A stretch of DNA of 64,000 bases. It comes from Brachionus plicatilis (taxonomy: Eukaryota > Rotifera > Eurotatoria > Ploima > Brachionidae). The number at the start of each line of letters is the position of its first letter. Positions within the stretch are counted from its first letter, which is position 1. The notes under the pieces are model-generated. The model worked only from the letters and a program-made list of their open reading frames with translations. It was not told the origin of the DNA and searched no databases. This document shows positions 24,001 through 33,144 of this stretch, piece after piece. The stretch covers positions 574,255 to 638,254 of the forward strand of contig QEOQ01000114.1 in the NCBI GenBank assembly GCA_010279815.1, in the 5' to 3' direction. The position numbers and the translations under genes were made by a program.

Positions 24001-24526
24001 GTCACATTTTTAATTTTTTTATTCTATTTTTTTCCCTTGGGGCTCTGTTTAATAAATTAATAAACAGCAAACAGTCGGTCACAAAACAATTCGAATCCAG
24101 ACACTTAGTTAAAAAATTTCCATTTCAAATAGTCTACTGAATAATTTATTTCCCATTAGCAATTATGAACACTTTTAAACTATTAAAATCAAAATAACTG
24201 GACCTAAAAAAATCATCTTTTAAAAATTATATTTTCAAATCAGATTTTTGATTTTCAAACTTCTTTTAATCCCCAAAAATTTAAAATTCTAGTAAACCTT
24301 TAAGGACACCAGCATATTTATTGAGATAAAAGAAAGTTCGGTAATTAAAGGTTAATTCGTTTCGAATATTTTTCACTTCAAAATAGTGATTCAAATAACA
24401 AAGATTTATCACTTTTTTTGGGTGATTGCATCACAAAAAATACAAAGCCAAAAATTTGAAATCAAAAAATCTTTTCTAGAAATCAAAATATTGAATTAAT
24501 GATCCTGAGCTTTTTAATTTTTATAT
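21080..24526. other. AT-rich intergenic stretch without a gene
   Basis: No coding frame or element with clear ends. A hairpin GCTTAA-ATGGCC-TTAAGC at 22151-22168 resembles the LINE-type tail hairpins elsewhere but lacks a simple-repeat tail. Confidence 0.45.
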
Positions 24527-24580
24527 CGCCTTAAAAGCGTTCATTGAAATAAATAATAATAATAATAATTTATAAAATTA
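24527..24580 (+). repeat. LINE-type tail hairpin with (AAT)n
   Basis: CGCCTTAAAAGCG (24527-24539) then TTCATTGAAATAAATAAT and four to five AAT units. The sequence at 52505-52545 is similar (TTGCCTTAAGGCGTTTAC, then AATAAATTATTATT), pointing to a second tail subtype. Confidence 0.4.
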
Positions 24581-24723
24581 AATTAAAATATCACAATTTA
24601 TTAATTTCGGAAATTTTTTTTTCTCTGGTCTAAAGCCGAAACCAAAAAGGAGAAAAAGACGAGATTTAGTTTTAATTAAAGACCAGAATTTTGAAAAAAA
24701 TAAAAAAATGAACATTATTTTTG

Positions 24724-24772
24724 ACTTGACTTCAACTTTTTACCAACTCAGGGTACTAATGTAAACATTACA
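24724..24772. mobile_element. hAT-like end abutting a TRIM LTR terminus
   Basis: GACTTGACTTCAACTTTTTACC runs into AACTCAG, the right end of the AAGTC-rich family. It is followed directly by GGGTACTAATGTAAACATTACA (24751-24772), a 22-base match to the 3' end of the TRIM LTR. Neither element continues. This is a junction of two truncated elements, or a capture. Confidence 0.5.
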
Positions 24773-24827
24773 GACTGTGATTTGTTGACATTTTAATAAG
24801 GAATTCGAAAAAATTTGAAAATAAAAA

Positions 24828-25417
24828 TACAAGGGAGATTACTAAAATACAGTTTACCAAAATTTTTCGGTAATTTGCGTGAATTATCGTAAAATTTTGT
24901 CACAGCACCAAAAATAATATAAAAAAATTGACAAAATTTCTTCATAAAAACCTTTTTGAAAAATTTAAATTTTTCATATTTTTTTTCTTAGTAAATTTTA
25001 TGACAAAAAAATTGGATCATTCTTTATTTAACTTGATGATTTTTCGTAAAAAAAAAAGTTAAAAATTGGTCAAATCGAGTTAAATTCTTTTTATTAAATA
25101 ACAAAAAACATCTTATTAAAAAAAATTTAACTAAATTTTACCAATTTTTTACTTTTTTTTACGAAAAATCGTCAAGTTTGGCATTGAAAAATCCAATTTT
25201 TTTCATCTAATTTTATTGAAAAATAAAATCTGAAAAATTAAAGCTTTTGAAGAAAAAAAAAAGTGTTTTGTGCTTTTTCCAAGAAATGTTCACACTTTCA
25301 CTATTTTCCGTTATTTGAAAAAAAAATTAGGCTAAATCACGCAAATTACCGTAAATTCGAGAAGCTTTTCATTCAGAATTTACGGTAATTAACGTAAAAT
25401 CTGGTAAAATCCTTGTA
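24828..25417. mobile_element. 590-bp foldback MITE at TA
   Basis: The two halves are inverted copies of each other over most of their length (for instance TTTTTCGTAAAAAAAA near 25040 against TTTTTTTTACGAAAAA near 25160). The outermost bases are TA-CAAGG and CCTTG-TA, consistent with a TA target duplication. TTACGGTAATT-type words occur repeatedly near both ends (24865, 25345, 25380). No ORF. The TA flank suggests Tc1/mariner-like mobilisation, but the family is not proven. Confidence 0.6.
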
Positions 25418-25513
25418 CCAAATCCTTTTAAGTAAGGCACACAGTCTATTTAATTATGTCGGAAGAAGAAGTCCTGGCATTCTTTACCGCATGGTAAAAT
25501 TTCCCAAACTCCA

Positions 25514-25921
25514 TGTCAAAGTCAAGTCAAAATTTTGACTTTAAATTTTTTTCTTTTTTTTTTTTAATTTAAATTTAGTGATTTAGACTTGAATTGGACC
25601 GCCACAAAAACTAGCTGGAAAATCCATCAATCAGGATCACGCTACAGATTTTTTGCCGTTCCAGCAAGCTTTTGAGGCGGCCCAGTAGTCAGACTTTGAC
25701 ATAAAATTTTTTTTTAAATTTAAATTTAGTGATTTAGACTTGAACTGGGCCGCCACAAAAGCTAGCTGGAACGGCAAAAAATCTGTGGCGTGATCCTGAT
25801 TGATGGATTGCCGTTCCTTGCCGTTCCAGATAGCTTTTGTGGCGGTCCAATTCAAGTCTAAATCACTAAATTTAAATTCAAAAAAAAAATTCTTAAGTTA
25901 AAGTCTGACTTTTGACCAACT
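25514..25921. mobile_element. hAT-like AAGTC MITE with multiple hairpin halves
   Basis: It starts within CATGTCAAAGTCAAGTC and ends GACTTTTGACCAACTCTG. Arms TTTAGTGATTTAGACTTGAA and its inverse (25572-25600 and 25845-25872) flank several copies of the core word TTGCCGTTCCAG or its complement CTGGAACGGCAAAAA, and GGCCGCCACAAAAGCTAGC. The doubled TTGCCGTTCCTTGCCGTTCC (25808-25827) shows local slippage. The frame across it is a palindrome shadow. Confidence 0.55.
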
Positions 25922-25929
25922 CTGTTCCA

Positions 25930-26729
25930 TGTAAAATAAAAAAAAAACAGACCCTTGTTATTTAAAAGACCAAAGCCATTTGGTGAAAATTTTCTAATTT
26001 ATGAGAGCGAGAGTGGAGCATTTTGTAAATCTATGGAAGAGAATTAAAAGCCATTAGTTGGTGTTTAAATTAACATTGATCCTGAAAGCATTTAATCAAC
26101 AACAAATATTTAAAAATCTTGTAAACAAGCTCGATGAAAGGGATCAGCGCCCCGAGCTGAAACTGGCACAAAAATTTGCTACTTTTCAAACTAATATTTT
26201 ATTCCAAGCAAAAATCCTGATCAGAATGTGCACGAAAATTTAGAACAAATTGTATGATTAATCTGAGATGGCCACTGCCTTGCTTTAAACTTGAGTGTTG
26301 GATCTAAGCTCACTTAACCTTATCTATAATCGAAATCAGATAATGTAAAAATCGGCTCACTTTGCCCTGCCGGACCATTTTTCTAATTAAAGCACAACTT
26401 AACAGCAAATAATTACTTCCATTAAAAAAAAAAAAAAAACTGAAATTTCTTTTTGTTATTCTGACATTGATTTATTGATCCAAGCGTTGTATCTATTTTA
26501 CATTATTGATGAAAGCTAATCTATTAGAGTGGAACATTAGCTTGTCCTAGTCTAGATGAGCACACACGCGTCCAGACTCAATAAAGTGCCAATTAATCAT
26601 CTATCTACAAAATGCTGCCTAAAGCGATCTTTATTACAAAACTAGCTAAATTATGATAAATCAATTTATTTCAGCCCGCAAACAAAAACAAGCTTTTAAT
26701 CTACCTTACTTATGTTCGATCAAAATTCA
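25930..26729. other. No supported gene
   Basis: A 61-residue plus frame at 26058-26243 lacks an ATG-based start in good context and has no motif. Composition becomes more balanced toward 26500-27100, which may mark a functional, non-repeat region. Confidence 0.35.
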
Positions 26730-26754
26730 TTCTCTCTCTCTCTCTCTTTCTCTC
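26730..26754. repeat. (CT)n microsatellite
   Basis: About eleven CT units with one interruption, ending TTTCTCTCC. Confidence 0.9.
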
Positions 26755-26760
26755 CAATAT

Positions 26761-26919
26761 TCATATTTTAATCGCGAACTGTTCAGCTTTTGCTAGAGAT
26801 TGGTTTTTCAGATTTGTTGTTGCTGCTGCTGTTGTTGCTGTTTTTGGTTTAGATAGAATGCGCTGCTGATGATTCGATGCGGAATAATTTATTATAATTC
26901 CTTGTGTTCTCTTCGCCAT
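26761..26919 (-). CDS. Candidate small ORF, 52 residues, Ala/Thr run
   Basis: Minus-strand ATG 26919 sits in strong initiation context (ACCATGG). The frame runs 52 codons (MAKRTQGIIINYSASNHQQR...) through an Ala/Thr run, encoded by a CAA/CAG-type trinucleotide repeat at 26814-26841, and ends at TGA 26761. The island is less AT-rich than its flanks. No family, signal peptide or splice site seen. It may be a short protein or the first exon of one; chance cannot be excluded. Confidence 0.3.
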   Translation of the reverse strand: MAKRTQGIIINYSASNHQQRILSKPKTATTAAATTNLKNQSLAKAEQFAIKI

Positions 26920-27438
26920 GGTATTAAGAGAGTGAGAGATTTTTTTTTGCTCTTGAATTTAAGACAAATTTAAGTGACATGCACAGATTTATACTTGAAT
27001 AAAAAATCAATTTTTGTAAGACAAGATGAAATTTTTTTCAAAGTTGGCACCCGCGCTGAGATTACTCTTGATTAGACAAATGTTTGATTTAAAAGTCAAC
27101 TGTCACATGTCACGAGTCTTAAAAGTACTGAAAGTATTCAACTTTAATGAACTTTATCTATTTTCAAAACTATTTTTTTTTTAAATTGTTTATTTAAATT
27201 TGAAATGGCTCTGAGTAATAAAACTCCTTCTGCCATTAGATAAGTAAAAAAAAATAGAATTTTAAAATGAATAAAGTGAACATAAAAAATTTTTGAAAAA
27301 TTAAGTACAAAAAAAAGAATGAATTAGTAAATTATTGGAAAAACGATAGCAAGTTTTTTTTTAATTTTTAATGAAAGATTGAAAATCAGAGAGATAAACC
27401 CTTTGATATTTTCAAAACTAACTTTTATTGATACAATT

Positions 27439-27989
27439 AGTAATGTTTACATTAGTACCCTTGGGCCCGTCTATCCGATCTCCCTCGTTAGACGTATTGG
27501 AACATGTATTTATGGTCCTTCTTAACTTAAACGCTCATGGTTAAGTTAATTAACTTTCCAGTGATATCGACAAAGATGTTGCTATATCACATCTTCCCCC
27601 GCTTTTATAAAGCGTAAGCTAGGGAACTGACGACCATTGTGACCACTGTCGGATCGCCAATGACCGGGACCAGCCATAGACTATTATTTTCCCCAGGTAC
27701 TAACTGACACTCGTCAGGTAGCCGTTACACGCACTATAAACATTACTGCCTCCAAGAAGCACTGTTATTAGTCTTCTAGGGCTTTTATCCTCGTCGCCAG
27801 ATGTAATCTTTACATTAGTACCTTTGGACCCGTCTATCCGACCTCCCTCGTTAGACGTATTAGTACCCTTGGGCCCATCTATCCGATCTTCTCGTATTGG
27901 AACATGTATTTAGGCTCCTTCTTAACTTAAACGCTCATGGCTAAGTTAATTAACTCCAGTGATATAGACAAAGATGTCGCTATATCACA
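27439..27989 (-). mobile_element. TRIM, older copy in inverted orientation
   Basis: The same LTR-PBS-interior-PPT-LTR order as at 18163 is present on the minus strand. LTRs are 27802-27989 (5') and 27439-27591 (3'). The PBS complement CTTTTATCCTCGTCGCCAGA precedes 27802. The 5' LTR has a 35-40 bp internal tandem duplication (AGTACCCTTGGGCCCATCT repeats its neighbour), and the 3' LTR has lost its terminal CA. LTRs are clearly more diverged from each other than in copy 1. Its 5' flank (27990-28070) matches copy 1's flank, but the 3' flanks differ. Confidence 0.8.
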
Positions 27990-28111
27990 GCTAAGATTAT
28001 TATTATTATCATTAGACATTTATTGCAACTTCGCGAAGATTTCCTCAACATTTTAAGAGGCTAATTGCTGGCCAAGAAGCTAATTATCTATCATCACAAT
28101 TCTAAAAATCT

Positions 28112-28354
28112 ATGCTAAGTGACCCCCCCTCTAATAAATCTTTTTCATCCGATTTATTACTTATTTCCAAGTACTTTAAAATTGAAACCTCAAAAAGTAC
28201 AGTAAATATAAACCAACTTAAAGAAAATCTTAAGATTAATCTGATTTTTAATGATGGTATATCTGATTCAATTTGGTTATGTCTTGGCAATTTAAAATTA
28301 AAACATTACAGAACTCTTCTAAATGAGCTAATTCAAAATAAAAGAAATTCATGA
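28112..28354 (+). CDS. Possible retrotransposon ORF C-terminus
   Basis: An 80-codon frame (ends GNLKLKHYRTLLNELIQNKR) is followed by about 150 bp of T-rich 3' sequence and the GGAGGTTAATTC tail shared with 9829. The context suggests the 3' end of a LINE ORF, but I cannot name a domain, and the residues do not show the usual FFSNR-type end. It could be an unrelated small ORF. Confidence 0.3.
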   Translation: MLSDPPSNKSFSSDLLLISKYFKIETSKSTVNINQLKENLKINLIFNDGISDSIWLCLGNLKLKHYRTLLNELIQNKRNS

Positions 28355-28504
28355 ATTTTGGTCTTAATTATCTTTCTTTCTAACTTTCATGCCTTTTTCT
28401 ATTTTCGAACTAATGTTCCTTTTTTATTTTATAATTTTATTTTAAAGTAATAATTTTTCATTTAAAAAAAAAACAAAAAAATTTTATTTTTATTTTTTTA
28501 CTTC

Positions 28505-28555
28505 TATTTAAAGGAGGTTAATTCAATTCAATAAATAAATTACTCTATCCCATTA
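28505..28555 (+). repeat. LINE-type 3' tail
   Basis: TTTAAAGGAGGTTAATTC, then AATTCAATAAATAAATTA, matches the 9829 copy in word and tail. Confidence 0.4.
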
Positions 28556-28679
28556 TTTACTAAATTGGTCTCAAAACCTTTATAGCATTGCGCAACTGAC
28601 ATATCATTCTTTGTACAAACTTCTTTTTTTAAATCTTGAGTTGCTTTTTTTTATCATTAAGACTGATTAACACTTCATT

Positions 28680-29796
28680 TACAGTGAAAACCGTTAAGGA
28701 ATGTGGTTTTTATAAGAAATTTCCGCTTATAATAAACTAAAACTAAAGGGACAAAAACTTTTTATATACATTTAGTGCCAGGTATGCTATCGTTATCAAT
28801 CGTAAAAAAAAAATTAATGATTCCTTTGTTTTTCAAAATTTTTTAATCTAAAAAATGAAATAGTAAAAAAAAAAAAATATTATTTCTGAAAAATCCAAAA
28901 CCGTTTTTTACGTTAACATTATTAACTTTTTTTTTTTCATTTCTTTTTTGACCAATTATTAAAATATAAGAATTTTATTATTTACTATTTGAAAAAATTA
29001 TTTTTAAATTAAAAGTAAAATTATTTTTAAATTTTGTTATATTATTTTTAAAAATATACTAAAATTTTATCTAAACCAAATTTGAAAAAAAAATTAACTA
29101 ATTAAATTTTTTGGTAAATGTTAAAAAAAAAATTTCGGTTATTTTTTTTTTCTAAAAACATCTATTTTGTCTATTTTAATTATGTTTTTTTAAATTTAAT
29201 AAATTTATTTTTGGTTGAATAAAATTGTTTATTTTTTATTAAATTTTTTGAGAATTTACAAAATTAGTTATATTTAAATATTATAAGTCAATAAAATTAG
29301 AACTGTTCGAAATTGAAATTTCTTATTACAAATACAGATTAAATAAGAAAAAATAAACTGTTAACGTTAATTAAAGGTATTAAAATTTTGAATTTTTAAA
29401 TGTTAGTCAAATAAAATTTAAAAAAAAATGTTAATAACGTTAACGATGATAACTGTTTTATAATTATGGTTTTTCAGGTATAAAATTCTGCAAACAGAAA
29501 TTTGAATTTTTTTTCTATAAATTTGAACTTTTTAAAAATTACAAGTAATAAAAAAGTTGGTGATAAAAATGACTAAATAAACAACCAGATGACTGCTATT
29601 AGTCTAGAAAAAAATTTCAAATTCTCAATTACTTAAATTAATGTTTAGATTAATAAAACTGTTAGTCAAAACTTCCCTATACATCCTTTAACAGTTTTTT
29701 ACTAAAAAAAATTTTTCGTTTTTAAGAAATTGTCTGATATAAGAAATTTTTTCTTATTGTGCAAATTCGAATTTCTTATATTCGGTTTGTACTGTA
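28680..29796. mobile_element. pogo/Tc1-mariner-like element, decayed
   Basis: The left end is TA-CAGTGAAAACCGTTAAGG followed by TATAAGAAATTTCC. The right end, read inverted, is TA-CAGTACAAACCGAATATAAG followed by AAATTCG. Thus TA-flanked ends share CAGT-x-x-AAACCG and a TATAAGAAATT word. The 1.1-kb interior has no transposase frame left. Known: pogo-type elements insert at TA and start CAGT. The family call rests on the ends only. Confidence 0.5.
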
Positions 29797-30066
29797 TTTA
29801 AATTCTATATAAAAGCATTAATTCAAAATTTAAATATTTATTAAAATGAGAAAAAAAAAATTGAATTCTAAATTATTTGAAAACATTTAACAATAAAATA
29901 TTCAAAGTTAAATAATTAAAATTTTTGCGCAAATTCTAAAAAAAGTTATTGTGAAATTCATATACAAATGGTTTAATTTTGTTGTGTTTGAATTAATAAA
30001 TGTATCCAATGTTGAAATAACATTGAAAAAGTGCCATGTTTCAATTATTTTTTTCAGCTTTAAATA
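29797..30066. other. AT-rich spacer
   Basis: Nothing identifiable between two elements. Confidence 0.4.
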
Positions 30067-31112
30067 AAAAAATAATTTTAAGTTAATATTGCATGCATTT
30101 TCATATTTGAAATTAAACTCGTGAGTGAAATAGAATGAGTTTAAATTTTATTTTGAAATTTAAAAAAAACATTGAAAATTCTTTTTTTAACTATTAAACT
30201 TATTTATTTTTTTATCTGTACCGGGATAATGCTCCTTCAGAATAAAAATTTATGAAAAAAAATTAAAAAAAAAGATAAATAATTCATTTAGATTTAAATT
30301 AATATTCAATTGTTGAAAAACTCGATCTAATCGATTTGGTGAACCATAGTTCACATATTTTGCGATCAATTTTTGTTCTCGGATTTGTGAACTATAAGTT
30401 CACCTAATTTTTTTGTTCACGAAAAGATTAACCAAAATAGAATTAGGTGATCAAATCTCAAATTAGGTGAAAAACTTTTAAAATATGAGAATAAATTGAA
30501 TAAAATATCTATTTAATATAATGCCTAATTCTCGATATAAAAATAAAAAATTGAAGTTAATAATTTTTTCGTTTTTTTTTTTTAATTTAAAGGAGCTTCA
30601 GAAAAAGCATTTGCTCTGATCTAGTTGACCTGGTATTACCCATTCAACAATCCAAAATACCCAAATGCTCTCTCTACTTAAATCGGGGAACAAGAATTGT
30701 TCCACTAAAAGATCCAGATTTCTCCTAAACGACCCGAAAAACTTCCTTTAAAAAGTCTTTTGTTTTTTTCTTTAAAAATTTTAACTTTAGTGATAATTGA
30801 AGTTCGTTTGATGCATATTAACAAAAACTCAATTTATAAAAAATGGAAAATAGAGCGCAAATGTTTAAACTACAAATATTATCTTAAATATCATCATAGC
30901 ACAAACCCAAAGTCAAAATTTGAAAAAAAACAAGTTTTTCATGCTTGAAATATTAACTTAAAATTAAATCTTTATAAACTTAAAAGTTAAAAAAAGAATT
31001 TTCAATATTTTTTTTTAAATTTCAAAATAAAATTTTGAAAATTCTATTTCACTCACGAGTTTAATTTGAAATATGAAAATGCATGCAATATTAACTTCAA
31101 ATTATTTTTCGT
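30067..31112. mobile_element. Long-TIR element of about 1 kb
   Basis: Inverted arms of about 120 bp (30067-30190 and 30990-31112) share TTAATATTGCATGCATTTTC, AAATTAAACTCGTGAGTGAA and ATTGAAAATTCTTTTTT. The exact ends and target duplication could not be fixed. Inside are two oppositely oriented GGAGC/GCTCCTTCAG words (30231-30240 and 30590-30600), GTGAAC/GTTCAC hairpins at 30340-30410, and a LINE-like frame at 30760-30948 (SIYKKWKIERKCLNYKYYLK). It therefore seems to have absorbed other repeats. Confidence 0.5.
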
Positions 31113-31292
31113 ATTATCAATACGTATCTAAAAAATAGAAAATACGTCTTTAATGCGGCAGTTAGTTTTGAATCTTCATATTTTAATTCAATGCCGTCCA
31201 GTGCAAGGCACTAACGTAATGATAAAAAAGAACAAAAACAAAAATAATTTTTTTTACATACGACGATTTGTTAATATTTTCAAATAAAATAC

Positions 31293-31325
31293 GACCGGTT
31301 TCGTAGACCTATGTCTCTTCTTCAG
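31293..31325 (-). ncRNA. Hammerhead-ribozyme-like core (weak)
   Basis: On the minus strand: CTGAAGA, AGAGACATAGGTCTAC, GAAA, CCGGTC. This matches the hammerhead order CUGANGA, stem II (AGAC-AUAG-GUCU), GAAA, a minimal stem III (ACCGGU) and the cleavage triplet GUC. Weak points: stem II is separated from the core by AG/AC mismatches, and flanking bases give only about two pairs for stem I. Known: minimal hammerheads of this kind occur in Penelope-like and other retroelements. Activity is not implied. An identical motif lies at 38385-38417. Confidence 0.35.
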
Positions 31326-32798
31326 GCTAAAAATTTAATAATTTCAAATAATTAAAATTAAAACAGAAATAATAAATAAATAAATTAATATTTAGAAAAT
31401 TCAAAGAAAATTTGAAAAGTTTAAAATATAACATATCTAAAAGATCTAAAATAGTTCAAATGTAAATTTTTAGAAGACAATACGTCTCAAAAAAGTCTCT
31501 AAAATATTTTAATTGTAAATTGTAAATCGAAATCGATCTAAAAACAAAGCGGAACAAATCAAAAGTTTACGATAAGTTTTGACACTATAAGCATTAAACG
31601 TAATCCAAGATAAAGATATTTTGTTTTAGGATACATTTAGAGGGAAAAAAAACCTAAAATTATGTGAGAAAGACCATCTAATAATCACGTAATAATGAAG
31701 AACAGATCTAAATTTTTTGTAAATTAAATTAAAAATAAAAAGAGAATTTATAAATTTTACCAATTAAATTAATTTTAGATGTAGCTTTCTTGTTGTCAAT
31801 TAAAAAATGCACTCTATCTAAGTTGATCGAATTTTTAAAAAAAAATCGCGGATTAAATTGATATGTTGTCTAATGAAAACCTTTTTTTTTTATTTCAAGA
31901 GCTACACCAGTATATATAAATAATAAAAATAAAAAAGAGAAATATAAAGATAAATTAAAATAAATTAAAAAAATTATTAATTATCAGTATTAAGATTGAA
32001 AGATGAAAAATGATACAATGAGAAATAAATCTATTACATTTGTTTTAAGTACCTCAAAAATGAATGTGATCCAACTACCGATCCAACTTACTAGATACAA
32101 GATAAAATTTTTACTAGTTCAGGACCAGTTATCACAGAGAGTACATTTAACCTTAGTTAGGTGATTCCTTCTTTAATGATTTCTAGATAGTTTTATTTAG
32201 ATTCACAAATTCCAATTATGGATGCTTTTTTTATCTTAAAATTTGATTTTCTAATTTTTTTAAAATTAATGAGACGCTACATAAGAATATTTTTTCCATC
32301 TTGTTTAAATTTTGAATTGCCTACTAAAATTGGAATTTTCTTAATAATTTCTGATTAACATTTTTTTGCATGTAATTTGAGTGCGAATTTTTATAATTTG
32401 CTATAAACATACTATTAATTTTTTTATCTTTTTTGCTACATATTTCCTTTTGAGGCTTAATTTAATTAAAAAAAATAAATAAAAAAGTCAAAATTAAAAG
32501 CTCCATATCTGTATTTCTCTAGTAAAAATATAAAAATTTAATATATTTTAATTTTAGAATATAGTTGTAAAAAAGTGGCTAAATTTTAATAAAATTTTTA
32601 ATTTCAATTTTTTTTCTCAAAAGTGTGGATTTTATTTACTTAAAAAATTCTTAAAGTTAATCTATCGATCAAGTATTTTCGTTTCAACTAGGTAGATGAT
32701 CCAGATAAATTTGGCGAGCTAATTAGTTGACGATTATCTATAAAAAAATTTGTGTTGAATTTTTAAAATACATTCAAAATTTTAATCTTAAAAACTTG

Positions 32799-33144
32799 GG
32801 CAATGTGAAATTTTAGTACAAAAATTACAGTACAAAAAGTAAAAACGCTATAATTTATTTTCTAATTGTGAAAAAATGGATCTATAAAAAGTACAATATT
32901 GTACAAATTTTGGGCAACTAAATTCCAGACTCTGCAAAAACTCTGCAATTTTCTGCACACCATTAAAAAATATTTGATTAAAAAATGCAATAAATTGCAG
33001 AGTTTTTGCAGAGCCTGGAATTCGGTTGCACAAAATTTGTTCAATATTGTACTTTTTATAGATTCATTTTTGCACAATTAGAAAATAAATTATAGAGTTT
33101 TTACTTTTTGTACTGTAATTTTTGTACTAAAATTTCACATTGCC
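32799..33144. mobile_element. 346-bp palindromic MITE, 8-bp target duplication
   Basis: Arms of about 155 bp start GGCAATGTGAAATTTT and end in its inverse. Direct repeats AAAACTTG (32791-32798 and 33145-33152) flank it. Copy 2 of the segmental duplication has the empty site near 40015-40030 (TTTAAACTTGTTTAATTT), proving a discrete insertion. The centre carries CTCTGCAAAAACTCTGCA, as at 14461. Known: 8-bp target duplications characterise hAT elements. The three short frames here are palindrome shadows. Confidence 0.88.

Noticed and set aside
25637..25855. 72-residue minus frame (two similar halves)
   Set aside because: Arises from the inverted and repeated core of the hAT-like MITE.
32848..33081. 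Three overlapping frames of 60-71 residues on both strands
   Set aside because: They are mirror translations of the palindromic MITE arms.
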